From positions 1 through 64,000 of the forward strand of contig JAIEMQ010000044.1 in assembly GCA_019752015.1 (NCBI GenBank): 64,000 nt of DNA, in the 5' to 3' direction. The stretch comes from Cyanobacteriota bacterium. Lineage in GTDB: Bacteria; Acidobacteriota; Vicinamibacteria; Vicinamibacterales; UBA2999. Below are positions 26,620 to 36,301 of the stretch, one piece after another; the stretch's first letter is position 1, and each line of letters begins with the position of its first letter. The translations under genes and the position numbers were made by a program. Under the pieces are notes generated by a model, which searched no databases, was not told the origin of the DNA, and was given only the letters and a program-made list of their open reading frames with translations.

Positions 26620-27531
26620 GTGAATCGAACAGGACGCCGACACGAAATCGCGCCGACGCCCACTGAGGTGTCCGTCGTGCTCCGCGCCAAGGCCCAGATC
26701 GGCGAAGGGCCGGTATGGGATGCGCGCAGCCAGCGCCTTTACTGGGTCGACATCCCCGCGCAGCAGCTTCACGTCTTTAATCCGGCGGACGGAACGAACG
26801 CGACCTACACGTGCCCTGACATCGTCACCTCGGTGTCGCCCCGCGCCGGCGACGGCGTATTGCTGACGCTGCGCCGCAGCTTCGCATTCTTCGACGAGAA
26901 AACCGGCGGGGTCCAGACGATCGCGGAAGTCGAACCCGGCATGCCGGGGAATCGTTTCAATGACGGCAAGACCGATCGCCGCGGCCGTCACTGGGCTGGC
27001 ACGATGGGCGATGTCGACTGGAATCATCCGATCGGCAACCTGTATCGATTCGGGGCCGATCGAAACCCGGTGCGCGTCGAAGAGAAAATTCGCTGCTCGA
27101 ACGGGATCGCATGGAGCCCGGACGATCGCACGATGTATTTCTGCGAGAGCTTCGCCTACGTGATTCATGCGTATGATTTCGACGCGGAGCGCGGCGAGAT
27201 CGCAAACCGCCGCACGTTCGCGAAGGTCGATGACGCGTCGTTTCCTGACGGCATTACCGTCGATGCCGAAGGATTTGTCTGGTGTGGACAACCGGTCTTC
27301 GGCCGCATCGTGCGCTACGATCCGGCCGGACGCATCGAACGCATCATCGAGCTGCCGGTTTCGCGCGGCACCAGCGTGATGTTTGGCGGGCCGGATCTAT
27401 CGACGCTTTACGTCACGACCATGCGCACGACGCTCGATGAGCGGCAGCTCGCCGAAGAGCCGCTCGCGGGCTGTGTCCTGGCGATCAGGCCCGGGGTCAA
27501 GGGTCTCGCCGAAACGCCCTTTGCAGGCTGA
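26620..27531 (+). CDS. SMP-30/gluconolactonase-family lactonase
   Basis: 303 residues of the six-bladed propeller. Metal-ligand positions are visible: Glu in IGEGPVWDARSQRLYWVDI, Asn in NRFNDGKTDRRGRHW, Asn in IRCSNGIAWSPD and Asp in FPDGITVDAEGF. It hydrolyses sugar lactones to the open acid. No signal peptide, so cytoplasmic. The start is GTG directly after the previous stop. It fits between sugar oxidation and the KDG steps encoded on the opposite strand. Confidence 0.9.
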   Translation: MNRTGRRHEIAPTPTEVSVVLRAKAQIGEGPVWDARSQRLYWVDIPAQQLHVFNPADGTNATYTCPDIVTSVSPRAGDGVLLTLRRSFAFFDEKTGGVQTIAEVEPGMPGNRFNDGKTDRRGRHWAGTMGDVDWNHPIGNLYRFGADRNPVRVEEKIRCSNGIAWSPDDRTMYFCESFAYVIHAYDFDAERGEIANRRTFAKVDDASFPDGITVDAEGFVWCGQPVFGRIVRYDPAGRIERIIELPVSRGTSVMFGGPDLSTLYVTTMRTTLDERQLAEEPLAGCVLAIRPGVKGLAETPFAG

Positions 27532-27555
27532 CAAGTTCAGAGAGGATTAACCGGA

Positions 27556-28890
27556 ATGCACTCACCTCTTCCCGCGGCGGCAGTAGCAGACGGTCACGAC
27601 ATCGCCAATAAACGGCGGCTGTTTTTCATCTGCGTGCTGGCGATCGTCACCACCAGCATGAGCTTCGTGCTGCGCAGCAGCATCGCGCAGGACATCCAGA
27701 CCACGCTGTTCGATCCGATCGATCCGCTGCGTTCGGCATCGATGGTGGGATCGGCGCTTGGCGTCGCGTTCCTCGGCTTCGCGATCACCGTCGCGGTGGG
27801 CAGCCCGCTGATCGACGCGGTCGGCATGCGAACGGTATTGCTGTTGTGCGGCGGCGTCTTCGTCGCCGGCACGGGGCTGACGATCTTTGCCGATCAGCTC
27901 GCGAGTGGCGCCGGCGTCTACCGGATGGTCTGGCTCGGCATGCTGCTGTCGGGGATCGGCTGGGGCAGCTCCGAGGCGGTCATCAATCCGCTCACCACGA
28001 CGTTGTACCCCGATGACAAGACGCACAAGCTCAACGTGCTCCACGCGTGGTGGCCCGGCGGCATCATCATCGGCGGCCTTGCCGGTCTGGCGATCGGTGC
28101 GATGAACCTCGATTGGCGCGTGAAGTTCGCGGTGGTGCTCGTGCCCGCGGTGATGTTGATCTTCCTGCTGCTCACGTCCGGCCGCTTCCCGAAAACAGAG
28201 CGCGCGGCCGCGGGCATTCCCGCGAGTGAAATGTTCAAGGCCTGCCTGAGCGGTGCGTTCCTGTTGTGGTTCCTCGCCATGTTCCTCACCTCCGCCGCGG
28301 AGCTCGCGCCCGGGCAGTGGGTCGACATGGCGTTGACGCGCACCGTCGGCATCTCCGGCATCTGGCTGCTCGTTTACGTGAGCGGCTTGATGTTCGTGAT
28401 GCGCCACTTCGCCGGCACGATGGTGCACAAGCTGTCGTCGGTCGGCTTGCTGTGGGTGTCGTGCCTGCTCGCGGCGATCGGCCTGGTTGCGCTGAGCGTT
28501 GCGAATTCGCCGCTGATGGGCATTCTCGCCGCGACGATCTGGGGCACCGGTGTCTGCTACATGTGGCCGACGATGCTGGCTGTCGCATCCGAACGCTTCC
28601 CGCGCAGCGGCGCGCTGGGCATGGGACTGATCGGCACCGCCGGTTCGCTCTCGACGTATTTCGTCCTGCCGGAAATGGGCAAGATCTTCGATCGCGCGAA
28701 GATCGAGGCCGCGGGCGGAGAGGCCGCATTCTCGTCGTTGTCTGGCGATGCACTCAACGCCGTGCTCGCGCAGGCATCGACCGCCTCATTCCGTATCGTG
28801 GCGGTGATGCCCGCGGTGCTGCTGATCGTATTCGGCCTCGTGTGGCTGAACGATCGCCGCAAGGGCGGCTTCAAGCCGGAGCGTCTCTAG
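27556..28890 (+). CDS. MFS transporter, sugar or sugar-acid
   Basis: 444 residues with about 12 hydrophobic helices and a long Gly-rich helix 5 region (LHAWWPGGIIIGGLAGLAIG). No substrate-specific motif is recognised. It lies 24 bp after the lactonase gene, downstream of AGAGGAT, and is probably the uptake system of the unit controlled from 26240. Confidence 0.82.
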   Translation: MHSPLPAAAVADGHDIANKRRLFFICVLAIVTTSMSFVLRSSIAQDIQTTLFDPIDPLRSASMVGSALGVAFLGFAITVAVGSPLIDAVGMRTVLLLCGGVFVAGTGLTIFADQLASGAGVYRMVWLGMLLSGIGWGSSEAVINPLTTTLYPDDKTHKLNVLHAWWPGGIIIGGLAGLAIGAMNLDWRVKFAVVLVPAVMLIFLLLTSGRFPKTERAAAGIPASEMFKACLSGAFLLWFLAMFLTSAAELAPGQWVDMALTRTVGISGIWLLVYVSGLMFVMRHFAGTMVHKLSSVGLLWVSCLLAAIGLVALSVANSPLMGILAATIWGTGVCYMWPTMLAVASERFPRSGALGMGLIGTAGSLSTYFVLPEMGKIFDRAKIEAAGGEAAFSSLSGDALNAVLAQASTASFRIVAVMPAVLLIVFGLVWLNDRRKGGFKPERL

Positions 28891-28905
28891 GGCCGCTACC
28901 GCTCC

Positions 28906-30556
28906 ATGATCGTCCGCTCACTCCTGGTCGGGGCGGCGCTTCTCGCCATCTGCACGGGGCGGGACGTCGATGCACGCCAGCCCCGGCCCTTCTTCACCGA
29001 CGTCGCAGCAAAGTCGCCATTCAGCTACGTCACGCGCAACGACTATCGCAGCCGCAAGTACTTCATCCAGCCGCTGGCAGGTGGCGTTGCGATCCTCGAT
29101 TACGACAACGACGGCCGCATGGACATCTTCTTCACGAACGGCGCAGAACTGCCGTCGATGAGAAAGCCGGCGGCCTTCGCGAACGCGCTGCTCAGGAACC
29201 GCGGCGCGGGATTGTTTGAGGACCGCACCGCCGCGGCCGGCCTCACCGGCGGCGATCAGGGATATCACCTCGGCGCCGCCGCCGGTGATTTCGACAACGA
29301 CGGCGATACGGATCTGTTCCTCGCCAACGCCGGCGCGAACACGCTGCTGCGTAACGCCGGTGACGGGACGTTCACGGATGCGACTGCGGGCTCAGGACTG
29401 TCGAAGCCCTCGAACACTCTCAGCGTAGGCGCCGCCTGGTTTGACTACGACAACGATAGCCTGCTCGATCTCGTTGTCGCCGACTACACGATCTGGACGC
29501 CTGGCACCGATTTTCAATGCGCCAACGCAGAGAAACAGGCGATCTACTGCAGCCCAACCCGCTACATCAGCGTGCCTAACCGGTTGTATCGCAACCTGGG
29601 CAACGGCAAGTTCGATGACGTCACGGATGCCGCAGGGCTCGGCACTGCACATGGCAAAGGCATGGGCGTGTCGATTGCCGACGTCAACAACGACAATCTG
29701 CCTGACATCTTCATCGTCAACGACACCGAACGGAATTTCGTCTTCATCAACCAGGGTGGCGGAAAGTTCAAGGAGCAAGGCGCCATCTACGGCGTGTCGT
29801 TCAACGACGATGGCATTGCGGTGAATGGGATGGGGTCGGACGCGAAAGACTTCAACAACGACGGCTTCGTCGACCTCTTTTACAACAATCTCGCAACAGG
29901 TGTTCGCGCTGTTCGCCAACGATCGCGGGAAGGCATTCCGCTACGTCAGCCCGTCCACCGGCCTCGGCCGTTTGTCGTATCGCTTTGGCGGCTGGGGCGC
30001 GGGGTTCATCGATTACGACAACGACGGCTGGAAGGATTTGTATTCCGCCAACGGCGACGTCGACTATCTGGGCGACAATGCGAAGCAGTCCGATACGATG
30101 TGGCGCAATCTCGACGGCAAGTCATTCGCCGATGTGTCCGCGGCCATGGGGCCGGCCTTCACGCCAAAAGGGTTTCATCGCGGTTCGGCATTCGTCGACC
30201 TGAACGACGACGGCGCGCTCGATATCGTGGTGACGGGTCTGAACGAGCGGCCTCGCATTTTGATCAACGCGGGATCGCCCGCGGCGAATTGGCTGTTGCT
30301 CGACCTGCGCGGTACGCGCGGGAACCGCGATGCCGTCGGCGCGCAGGTCAAGCTCACCAGCGCGTCGGGACGCGTGCTCCACAACCATGTCTCGGTATCG
30401 GCCGGGTTGATGTCGTCTTCCGATCGTCGTGTCCATTTCGGCCTCGGAGCGGAGAGCTCGATCGCGTCGATTGAGATCCGGTGGCCGGGCGGCCAGGTGC
30501 AAACGCTGCAGAACGTCCGTACGAACGAGATCCTGCGCGTTGACGAGCCCAGGTGA
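28906..30556 (+). pseudogene. CRTAC1-like FG-GAP/ASPIC-UnbV secreted protein with one internal frameshift
   Basis: The first 330 codons encode a signal peptide and FG-GAP/VCBS calcium-binding repeats (DYDNDGRMDIFF, DFDNDGDTDLFLA, DYDNDSLLDLVVA). After about 29896 the reading shifts to another frame, which continues with QVFALFANDRGK, IDYDNDGWKDLY and the C-terminal UnbV domain (RRVHFGLGAESSIASIEIRWPGG). Removing one A near 29896 restores about 549 residues and a smooth family-like junction, LAQVFALF. This is either a recent frameshift or a sequence error. Family members are extracellular integrin-like propellers. The last codons overlap the TPR gene start (TGATG). Confidence 0.8.
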
Positions 30557-31515
30557 TGATTCGCGCAGTCCTTTTCCTCGCCGTCGCGTGCTGTATGCAC
30601 ACCGCAGCCGGCGCGCAACCGAAGGCTCCGTTCGACGTCGCGCTGGAGTATGCGCAAGTCGGCCGCTTTCAGGAAGCCGCGGCGACGCTTGAAGCCGCCA
30701 TCCGCGCGAATCCTAAAAGCGGCGAACACCTATATCTCTTGCTGGCTGACATCTACACGCAATTGATGGACGCGCCGAAAGCCGAGGCGACGCTTCGCGC
30801 CGGCCTGCGCGCGTATCCCGCCGAACCTGTGATGGAACGCTCGCTGGGCCAGCTGCTGTTCCGCGTGAAGTTCGACAGTGTCGAAGCCGGAACCCTGCTC
30901 GCGCGGGCCGCGAAGATGCTGCCGCGCGATGCGCAAGCCAGGCACTACTACGCGCAGTGGGCGTACCTGAACGCGCGCGAGCGTATCTGCGTTGATCAGG
31001 AGCGCGAAGCGCTGGCACTGCCGTCGCTCAACGACCTCGCCGCCCTTCAGATGAACACGCTGCTCGGGATGTGCTACAGCCGGTTGTTGCAGGAGGACGA
31101 AGCGGCGCAGGGCGCGCGCCAGGCGTTCGAGCGTGCCAACGAGATCAATGCGCGGCAGGCCGCCTACGATCCGATTGCCGCATTCCAATATGTCCAGTTC
31201 CTGACACGCTACGGCGACGACAAAGCCGCTCAAACCATCGTCGACCAGATCCTGCAGCGGGCGCCCGGGTTCGGGCCGGCACGACTCGAGAAGGCGAAAT
31301 ACTTCGATCGCGCCGGCGAATGCGCGCGCGCCATTGCCGAAGCCAAGCTGGCGCTGTCGGCCGACAAGATCGACTTCAACGGCGAGCGCGCCGCTCACGT
31401 GCTGATGGCGCGCTGCTACTCCACGCTCGGCAATGCCGAGGAAGCCGCGAAGGAACAGCAGTGGATCGAGTCGCACCCGAATCCCGAGACACCTCGCAAG
31501 CCGCCAATTCCGTGA
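30556..31515 (+). CDS. Secreted TPR-repeat protein
   Basis: 319 residues from the ATG at 30556, with a signal peptide (about 1-20). The rest is TPR-like helical hairpins: ALEYAQVGRFQEAAATLEAAI, LYLLLADIYTQLMDAPKAEATL, and VLMARCYSTLGNAEEAAKE near the end. Paired cysteines are scattered in the middle repeats. No enzyme motif. It overlaps the CRTAC1 gene before it (TGATG) and the amidase gene after it (GTGA), so the genes are translationally coupled. Confidence 0.82.
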   Translation: MIRAVLFLAVACCMHTAAGAQPKAPFDVALEYAQVGRFQEAAATLEAAIRANPKSGEHLYLLLADIYTQLMDAPKAEATLRAGLRAYPAEPVMERSLGQLLFRVKFDSVEAGTLLARAAKMLPRDAQARHYYAQWAYLNARERICVDQEREALALPSLNDLAALQMNTLLGMCYSRLLQEDEAAQGARQAFERANEINARQAAYDPIAAFQYVQFLTRYGDDKAAQTIVDQILQRAPGFGPARLEKAKYFDRAGECARAIAEAKLALSADKIDFNGERAAHVLMARCYSTLGNAEEAAKEQQWIESHPNPETPRKPPIP

Positions 31516-32924
31516 CCGAACTGACGCGACTGTCGGCGATGGAGATGGCGGCGATGATCCGCGATGGCGGCATTTCGGCCGCGGAGCTGATCGATGCGCA
31601 CTATCAGGCGATCCAACGCGTCAACGGTAAATTGAACGCGTTCGTGTGCATCGATGAAGAGCGAGCGCGGCACCAGGCGTCGCTCGCGGACCGAGCGATC
31701 GGTGCGAAAGCGCCGCTCGGACCTCTTCACGGCGTGCCGATCACCATCAAGAGCTCGATCGATGTTGCCGGCCTGCGCTGCGAGGCAGGCACGAAGCTCC
31801 GACAGGGACACGTGCCCACCGCCGATGCGCCGCTGGTGTCGCGATTGAAAGCCGCGGGCGCGATCGTGCTCGGCAACACCACGGTGCCCGAGTTCCTGAT
31901 GGCCTGGGAAACGGATAGTGCGCTTCACGGACGCACTAATAGTCCATGGGATTTGGCGCGCACGCCTGGCGGATCGAGCGGCGGCGAAGCGGCGGCCATC
32001 GCCGCGTGCTGCTCCGCCGGCGGCATCGGCAGCGACGGCGGCGGATCGATCCGCGTGCCGGCGCACTTCAGCGGCATCTGCGGATTGAAGCCGACGCCCG
32101 GCCGCGTTCCCGCCACCGGGCATTTCCCGGCATCGGTCGGACCGTTCGCTCTGCTTGGCGTCGTCGGGCCGATGGCGCGAACCATCGCGGATGTGACGGC
32201 GTTGTTCGAAGCGATCGCCGGGCCGGACAACGGTGATCCGAACGCCGCGCCGGTGCCTTTGCAACGATTCGATCGTGCGACATTGCTCGGCACGCGCATC
32301 GGCTACTTCGACGACAACGGACGCGCGCCTGTCACGGTGGAAACGCGAAACGCGATTCAACACGCGACGCACGCGTTCGCCGATCAAGGTTTTACGGTCG
32401 AACGCTTTGTTCCGAAGGGCCTCGACGAGGCGCTCCGCCTGTGGCGGGTGTTGTTCATCGACGGCGTCGCCAGCCTTCTGCGCCAGGCCTACAAGGGCCG
32501 CGAGAACGACAGTTATTCGATCGTTCGTGAAATCTGGCGGATGGCCGAACAGGATCCGCCGCTGACCGCGGAGTCGCTGCTCGACGTGTTGTTCGGCCGC
32601 GACATCATCCGCGCGAAGTTCCTCGAACAAATGGAGCGCTATCCAATCCTGCTCTGCCCCGTCGCCGCGATGCCGGCGTTCCGCCACGGCGAGCGTTCGT
32701 GGACGATCGAGGGTAAGACGGTTGAGTACCTGGACGCGTTCAGCTACTCACAATGCTTCAACCTGCTCGGCAACCCCGCGGCCATTGTGCCGATGGGGCG
32801 ATCGGCTGACGGCCTGCCGATCGGTGTGCAGATTGTGGGCCGGCCGTGGGAGGAAGAGAGAGTGCTCGCGATCAGCAAGTGTCTCGAGCAGGCGGTTGGA
32901 TGGAAGGAGCCGGCACTCACGTGA
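31512..32924 (+). CDS. Amidase (amidase signature family)
   Basis: 470 residues from GTG 31512, which overlaps the TPR stop as GTGA. The Ser-cis-Ser-Lys triad is visible: Lys80 in GVPITIKSSID, Ser155/156 in GGSSGGE and Ser179 in GSDGGGSIRVP. It hydrolyses a carboxamide; relatives act on fatty-acid amides, peptide amides or aryl amides. No signal peptide. Its neighbours encode secreted TPR and CRTAC1 proteins, an unusual setting for an amidase. The end overlaps the next start (GTGA). Confidence 0.9.
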   Translation: MTELTRLSAMEMAAMIRDGGISAAELIDAHYQAIQRVNGKLNAFVCIDEERARHQASLADRAIGAKAPLGPLHGVPITIKSSIDVAGLRCEAGTKLRQGHVPTADAPLVSRLKAAGAIVLGNTTVPEFLMAWETDSALHGRTNSPWDLARTPGGSSGGEAAAIAACCSAGGIGSDGGGSIRVPAHFSGICGLKPTPGRVPATGHFPASVGPFALLGVVGPMARTIADVTALFEAIAGPDNGDPNAAPVPLQRFDRATLLGTRIGYFDDNGRAPVTVETRNAIQHATHAFADQGFTVERFVPKGLDEALRLWRVLFIDGVASLLRQAYKGRENDSYSIVREIWRMAEQDPPLTAESLLDVLFGRDIIRAKFLEQMERYPILLCPVAAMPAFRHGERSWTIEGKTVEYLDAFSYSQCFNLLGNPAAIVPMGRSADGLPIGVQIVGRPWEEERVLAISKCLEQAVGWKEPALT

Positions 32925-35900
32925 GGCGGGCGATCTTGTGCGCGTTCGGTTGCGTGGCCGGCCTGACCGTGCTGATCGCGCAGGACGGACCGACCGAAGC
33001 GATTCGCCTCAACAACCTCGGCGTCGCCTATTTGACGCAAGGACGCGCGAACGAGGCCGTCGACGCCTTCCGGCAGGCACTGCAGCGCAATCGGTCGCTC
33101 GACATCGCGAGGCTGAACGAAGGCATCGCCTTGATGCAGGCGCAGCGGCTGACCGAAGCTCGTGACGCGCTCGCCGGCTTGACGAAGCAGCAACCGCAGA
33201 ATACGCGGGCGTGGTACAACCTCGGCCTCGCGCATCGGACCCTTGGCGAAAGCGATGCCGCTATCGCCGCCTTTGAGCGCGTCGGGCAACTCGATCCCAA
33301 CGACGCGGACGCGCATTACTTCCTCGCGCAGTTGCACCTGCAGGCGGGACGTTACGAGCAGGCGATCGCAATTTTTCGGAAGTCGCTGACCCTCGACTCG
33401 CGTCATGCTTCCGCGGAATTCGGACTGGCGCGCGCCTACCAGCTTTCCGGTGATGCGGACGCTGCCGCCCGTCACCTCGCGCGCTTCGACGAGCTGGCGC
33501 AAACGAAACTGGGCAAGCCGATCGGATCTGCCTACGGCGATCAGGGCACGTATTCCACCGCCGAAGCGATCGCCGCGGCAGATCAGGCGCCGGCAGAGTT
33601 CGCCATTCGCCTGAGCGCCGATACGCGCGCGGGCATCCGCTTCAACCCATCAGCCCCTGCTCCGTCGCATCGCATGCTGCCGATGTTCGGCTCGGGCGCG
33701 TGCTTCACTGACTTCGACGCAGATGGCCGGCCGGATCTGTTGCTGCTCGGAGGCGCGCAGCGGGCCGCGCTTTACCGCAATGCAGGCGGGAACTTCACCG
33801 ACGTCACATCGCGCGCCGGGCTGAACGTCACACAGCATGCGACCGGCTGCACTGCCGCCGACTTCGACAACGACGGCAGAGACGACATCGCGATCGGCCT
33901 CGCCGATGGGATCGCGATGTATCGCAATGACGGCAACGGCAGATTCCGTGATGCGACTTCGACGCTCGGCATCCGCGTCACGGGACCCGCGCTCGGCGTT
34001 GCGTTCGTTGATTACGACCACGACGGCGATCTCGATCTTTATGTGCCCCGCTTTGTGGAGGACGCGCCGGCGAATCAAATGTGGCGCAACAACGGCAACG
34101 GCACTTTTACCGAGACGACATCCCAGGCAGGAGTCGCCGGCGATGCGGCCGGCATTGGTGTCGTCGCGACTGACATCGACAACGATCGCGCCATCGATCT
34201 CGTTCTGACTGGCCAGCGGCCGGCCGCGCTCGTGCTTCGCAATCCTCGAGAAGGCGCCTTCGAGCCGAGCGAGCCATGGAGCCCGGCGTTTCCGGTGCCG
34301 CCCGTTGGCGCGGCCGCATTCGATTTCAACAAAGACGGCTTGATGGACCTCGCGTTCACGCACTGGAGCGCACCGGGACTTAGCCTGTGGAAGAACGCCG
34401 GCGCCGGGCGATTCGAACGCGCAGCGCTACCCGGGTTGCCATGGCACCGTGGGTGGGGGCTGTCGGCGATCGACATCGACAACGACGGGTGGCTCGATCT
34501 TGCAGCGGTCGGAGAGACCACCGACGATAAAGGCGAGCTTCGCGTTCTACGAAACCTGGGCAGCGCGCGCTTCGTCGATGTGACGACTGCGGCGGGTGCA
34601 ACCGCGCCGCTCAGCCGGCCGCGAGCGTTGATTGCCGGCGACACCGATGGCGACGGCGATACCGACCTGCTGATCACGCAGAGCGGCGCGTCACCACTGC
34701 TGCTGAGAAACGACGGCGGCAATCGTCGCGCCTCGGTCCGTCTGTCGTTTCGCGGCCTCGCCGACAATCGCAGCGGCATCGGCGCCAAGGTCGAAGTGTT
34801 TGCCGGTGCGCTTCGCCAGAAATGGGAGCTGCACTCGTCGTCCGGTTTCCTCGGGCAGAACGCGCCGGGCATCCTCGCCGGCATCGACAGCGCGCGGCAG
34901 GCCGACATCGTGCGGCTGCTGTGGCCGACCGGCGTCGTTCAGGATGAAATTCAACTTGCCCGCAGCCGCCGCCATGTCCTCAACGAAATCGATCGCCGCG
35001 GCAGCTCGTGCCCGGTGTTGTTCGCATGGAACGGCGAGCACTACGAATTCATCTCCGACATGATCGGTCCCGGCATCGTCGGGCACTGGGTCGCGCCCGG
35101 ACAGCGCAACATTCCTGATCCGACGGAGTATCTCAAGATCGACGGCAGCCGCGTGACACCGCGGAACGGCCGCCTCAGTTTTCGATTCGCCGAAGTGATG
35201 GAGGAGCTCACCTACCTGGATCATGTGCGATTGATCGCCGTCGATCATCCGAGCGACATCACGGTTCAGCCGAACGAATACTTCGCCAGCCGGCCGCCGT
35301 TTCCGGAGTTCAAGGTGATCGAGAGCCGCAACGCGCGCCTGCCCGTCGCCGCGCGCGACGATGAGGGGCGCGATGTGCTGCCGGCGTTGACGCACCGCGA
35401 TCGTCGCTACGTTGATGGATTTAAGCCGATTCAATTCGGCGGCTTCGCGCAACCGCATTACCTCGAGCTCGACCTGGGCGCGGCCTATGACGGCGGACCG
35501 CTTCGACTTCTGATGCAGGGCTTCATCGAGTACTTCACGGCGACCTCCGTCTTCGCCGCACACCAGGCGGGCATCGAGGCGATCGTTCCGTTCGTTGACG
35601 TGCAGAGATCGAGCGGGGAATGGGTGCGCGCGATCGATGACATTGGTTTTCCAGCGGGGCTGGCGCGCACCTCCGTCGCCGATCTGTCCGGCAAGCTGCC
35701 GGAGGGCACATCGCGCATTCGCATCGGCACGAACCTGAAGATCTACTGGGACCAGATCCTGATTGATACGCACACGCAGGCGAATTCGTCCGAGCGGCGC
35801 GAGGTCCCGTTGATCGAGGCCTCGATGCGCTTCCTCGGGTTCCCCCGGCAGGTCGGCGGCAATCCCGCGAGCGACTTGTCGTACGACTACGGCCAGATCA

Positions 35901-36295
35901 GCAGCAGCGGTCCATTCACGCGCCATTCGGGCTACTACACCGCGTATGGCGACGTGAGGACGATCGTGAATGTCGCCGACGATCGTTTCGCGATCCTCGG
36001 CTCCGGCGACGAAGTTGCGCTCGAGTTCGACGCGTCGGCGCTGCCGCCGGTGAAGCCGGGATGGACGCGCGACTATTTCTTCTATGCCGACGGCTTTGCC
36101 AAGGACATGGATTTCTACGAAGCCTTGTCCGACAGCGTCGAGCCGCTGCCGTTTCACGCGATGGGTCAATATCCGTACGGCCCGCAAATGCGCTACCCCA
36201 CGGGACCGCTGCACCAGGACTACCGCCTCAACACCAACACGCGATGGATCAGTCGCGAAGAGGTTCGATCGTTTCGATTTACGCACCGCAGGTAG
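32921..36295 (+). CDS. Large secreted TPR + FG-GAP + ASPIC/UnbV protein (CRTAC1-type)
   Basis: About 1124 residues from GTG 32921 (GTGA overlap with the amidase stop; the next residues, VRRAILCAFGCVAGLTVL, form a signal peptide). Domains in order: TPR repeats (about 25-190), FG-GAP/VCBS repeats with Asp-rich loops (DFDADGRPDLLL, DFDNDGRDDIAI, DYDHDGDLDLYV, DIDNDGWLDLAA), a UnbV domain (about 600-700), then a further domain of about 400 residues starting CPVLFAWNGEHYEFISD that contains no motif I recognise. Probably a secreted or envelope scaffold. It is 6 bp from the next CRTAC1 gene. Confidence 0.85.
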   Translation: MRRAILCAFGCVAGLTVLIAQDGPTEAIRLNNLGVAYLTQGRANEAVDAFRQALQRNRSLDIARLNEGIALMQAQRLTEARDALAGLTKQQPQNTRAWYNLGLAHRTLGESDAAIAAFERVGQLDPNDADAHYFLAQLHLQAGRYEQAIAIFRKSLTLDSRHASAEFGLARAYQLSGDADAAARHLARFDELAQTKLGKPIGSAYGDQGTYSTAEAIAAADQAPAEFAIRLSADTRAGIRFNPSAPAPSHRMLPMFGSGACFTDFDADGRPDLLLLGGAQRAALYRNAGGNFTDVTSRAGLNVTQHATGCTAADFDNDGRDDIAIGLADGIAMYRNDGNGRFRDATSTLGIRVTGPALGVAFVDYDHDGDLDLYVPRFVEDAPANQMWRNNGNGTFTETTSQAGVAGDAAGIGVVATDIDNDRAIDLVLTGQRPAALVLRNPREGAFEPSEPWSPAFPVPPVGAAAFDFNKDGLMDLAFTHWSAPGLSLWKNAGAGRFERAALPGLPWHRGWGLSAIDIDNDGWLDLAAVGETTDDKGELRVLRNLGSARFVDVTTAAGATAPLSRPRALIAGDTDGDGDTDLLITQSGASPLLLRNDGGNRRASVRLSFRGLADNRSGIGAKVEVFAGALRQKWELHSSSGFLGQNAPGILAGIDSARQADIVRLLWPTGVVQDEIQLARSRRHVLNEIDRRGSSCPVLFAWNGEHYEFISDMIGPGIVGHWVAPGQRNIPDPTEYLKIDGSRVTPRNGRLSFRFAEVMEELTYLDHVRLIAVDHPSDITVQPNEYFASRPPFPEFKVIESRNARLPVAARDDEGRDVLPALTHRDRRYVDGFKPIQFGGFAQPHYLELDLGAAYDGGPLRLLMQGFIEYFTATSVFAAHQAGIEAIVPFVDVQRSSGEWVRAIDDIGFPAGLARTSVADLSGKLPEGTSRIRIGTNLKIYWDQILIDTHTQANSSERREVPLIEASMRFLGFPRQVGGNPASDLSYDYGQISSSGPFTRHSGYYTAYGDVRTIVNVADDRFAILGSGDEVALEFDASALPPVKPGWTRDYFFYADGFAKDMDFYEALSDSVEPLPFHAMGQYPYGPQMRYPTGPLHQDYRLNTNTRWISREEVRSFRFTHRR

Positions 36296-36301
36296 GTTTC
36301 G

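Noticed and set aside
29890-29905. Programmed frameshift in the CRTAC1 gene
   Set aside because: No slippery heptamer or following structure is evident; a single-base insertion explains it more simply.
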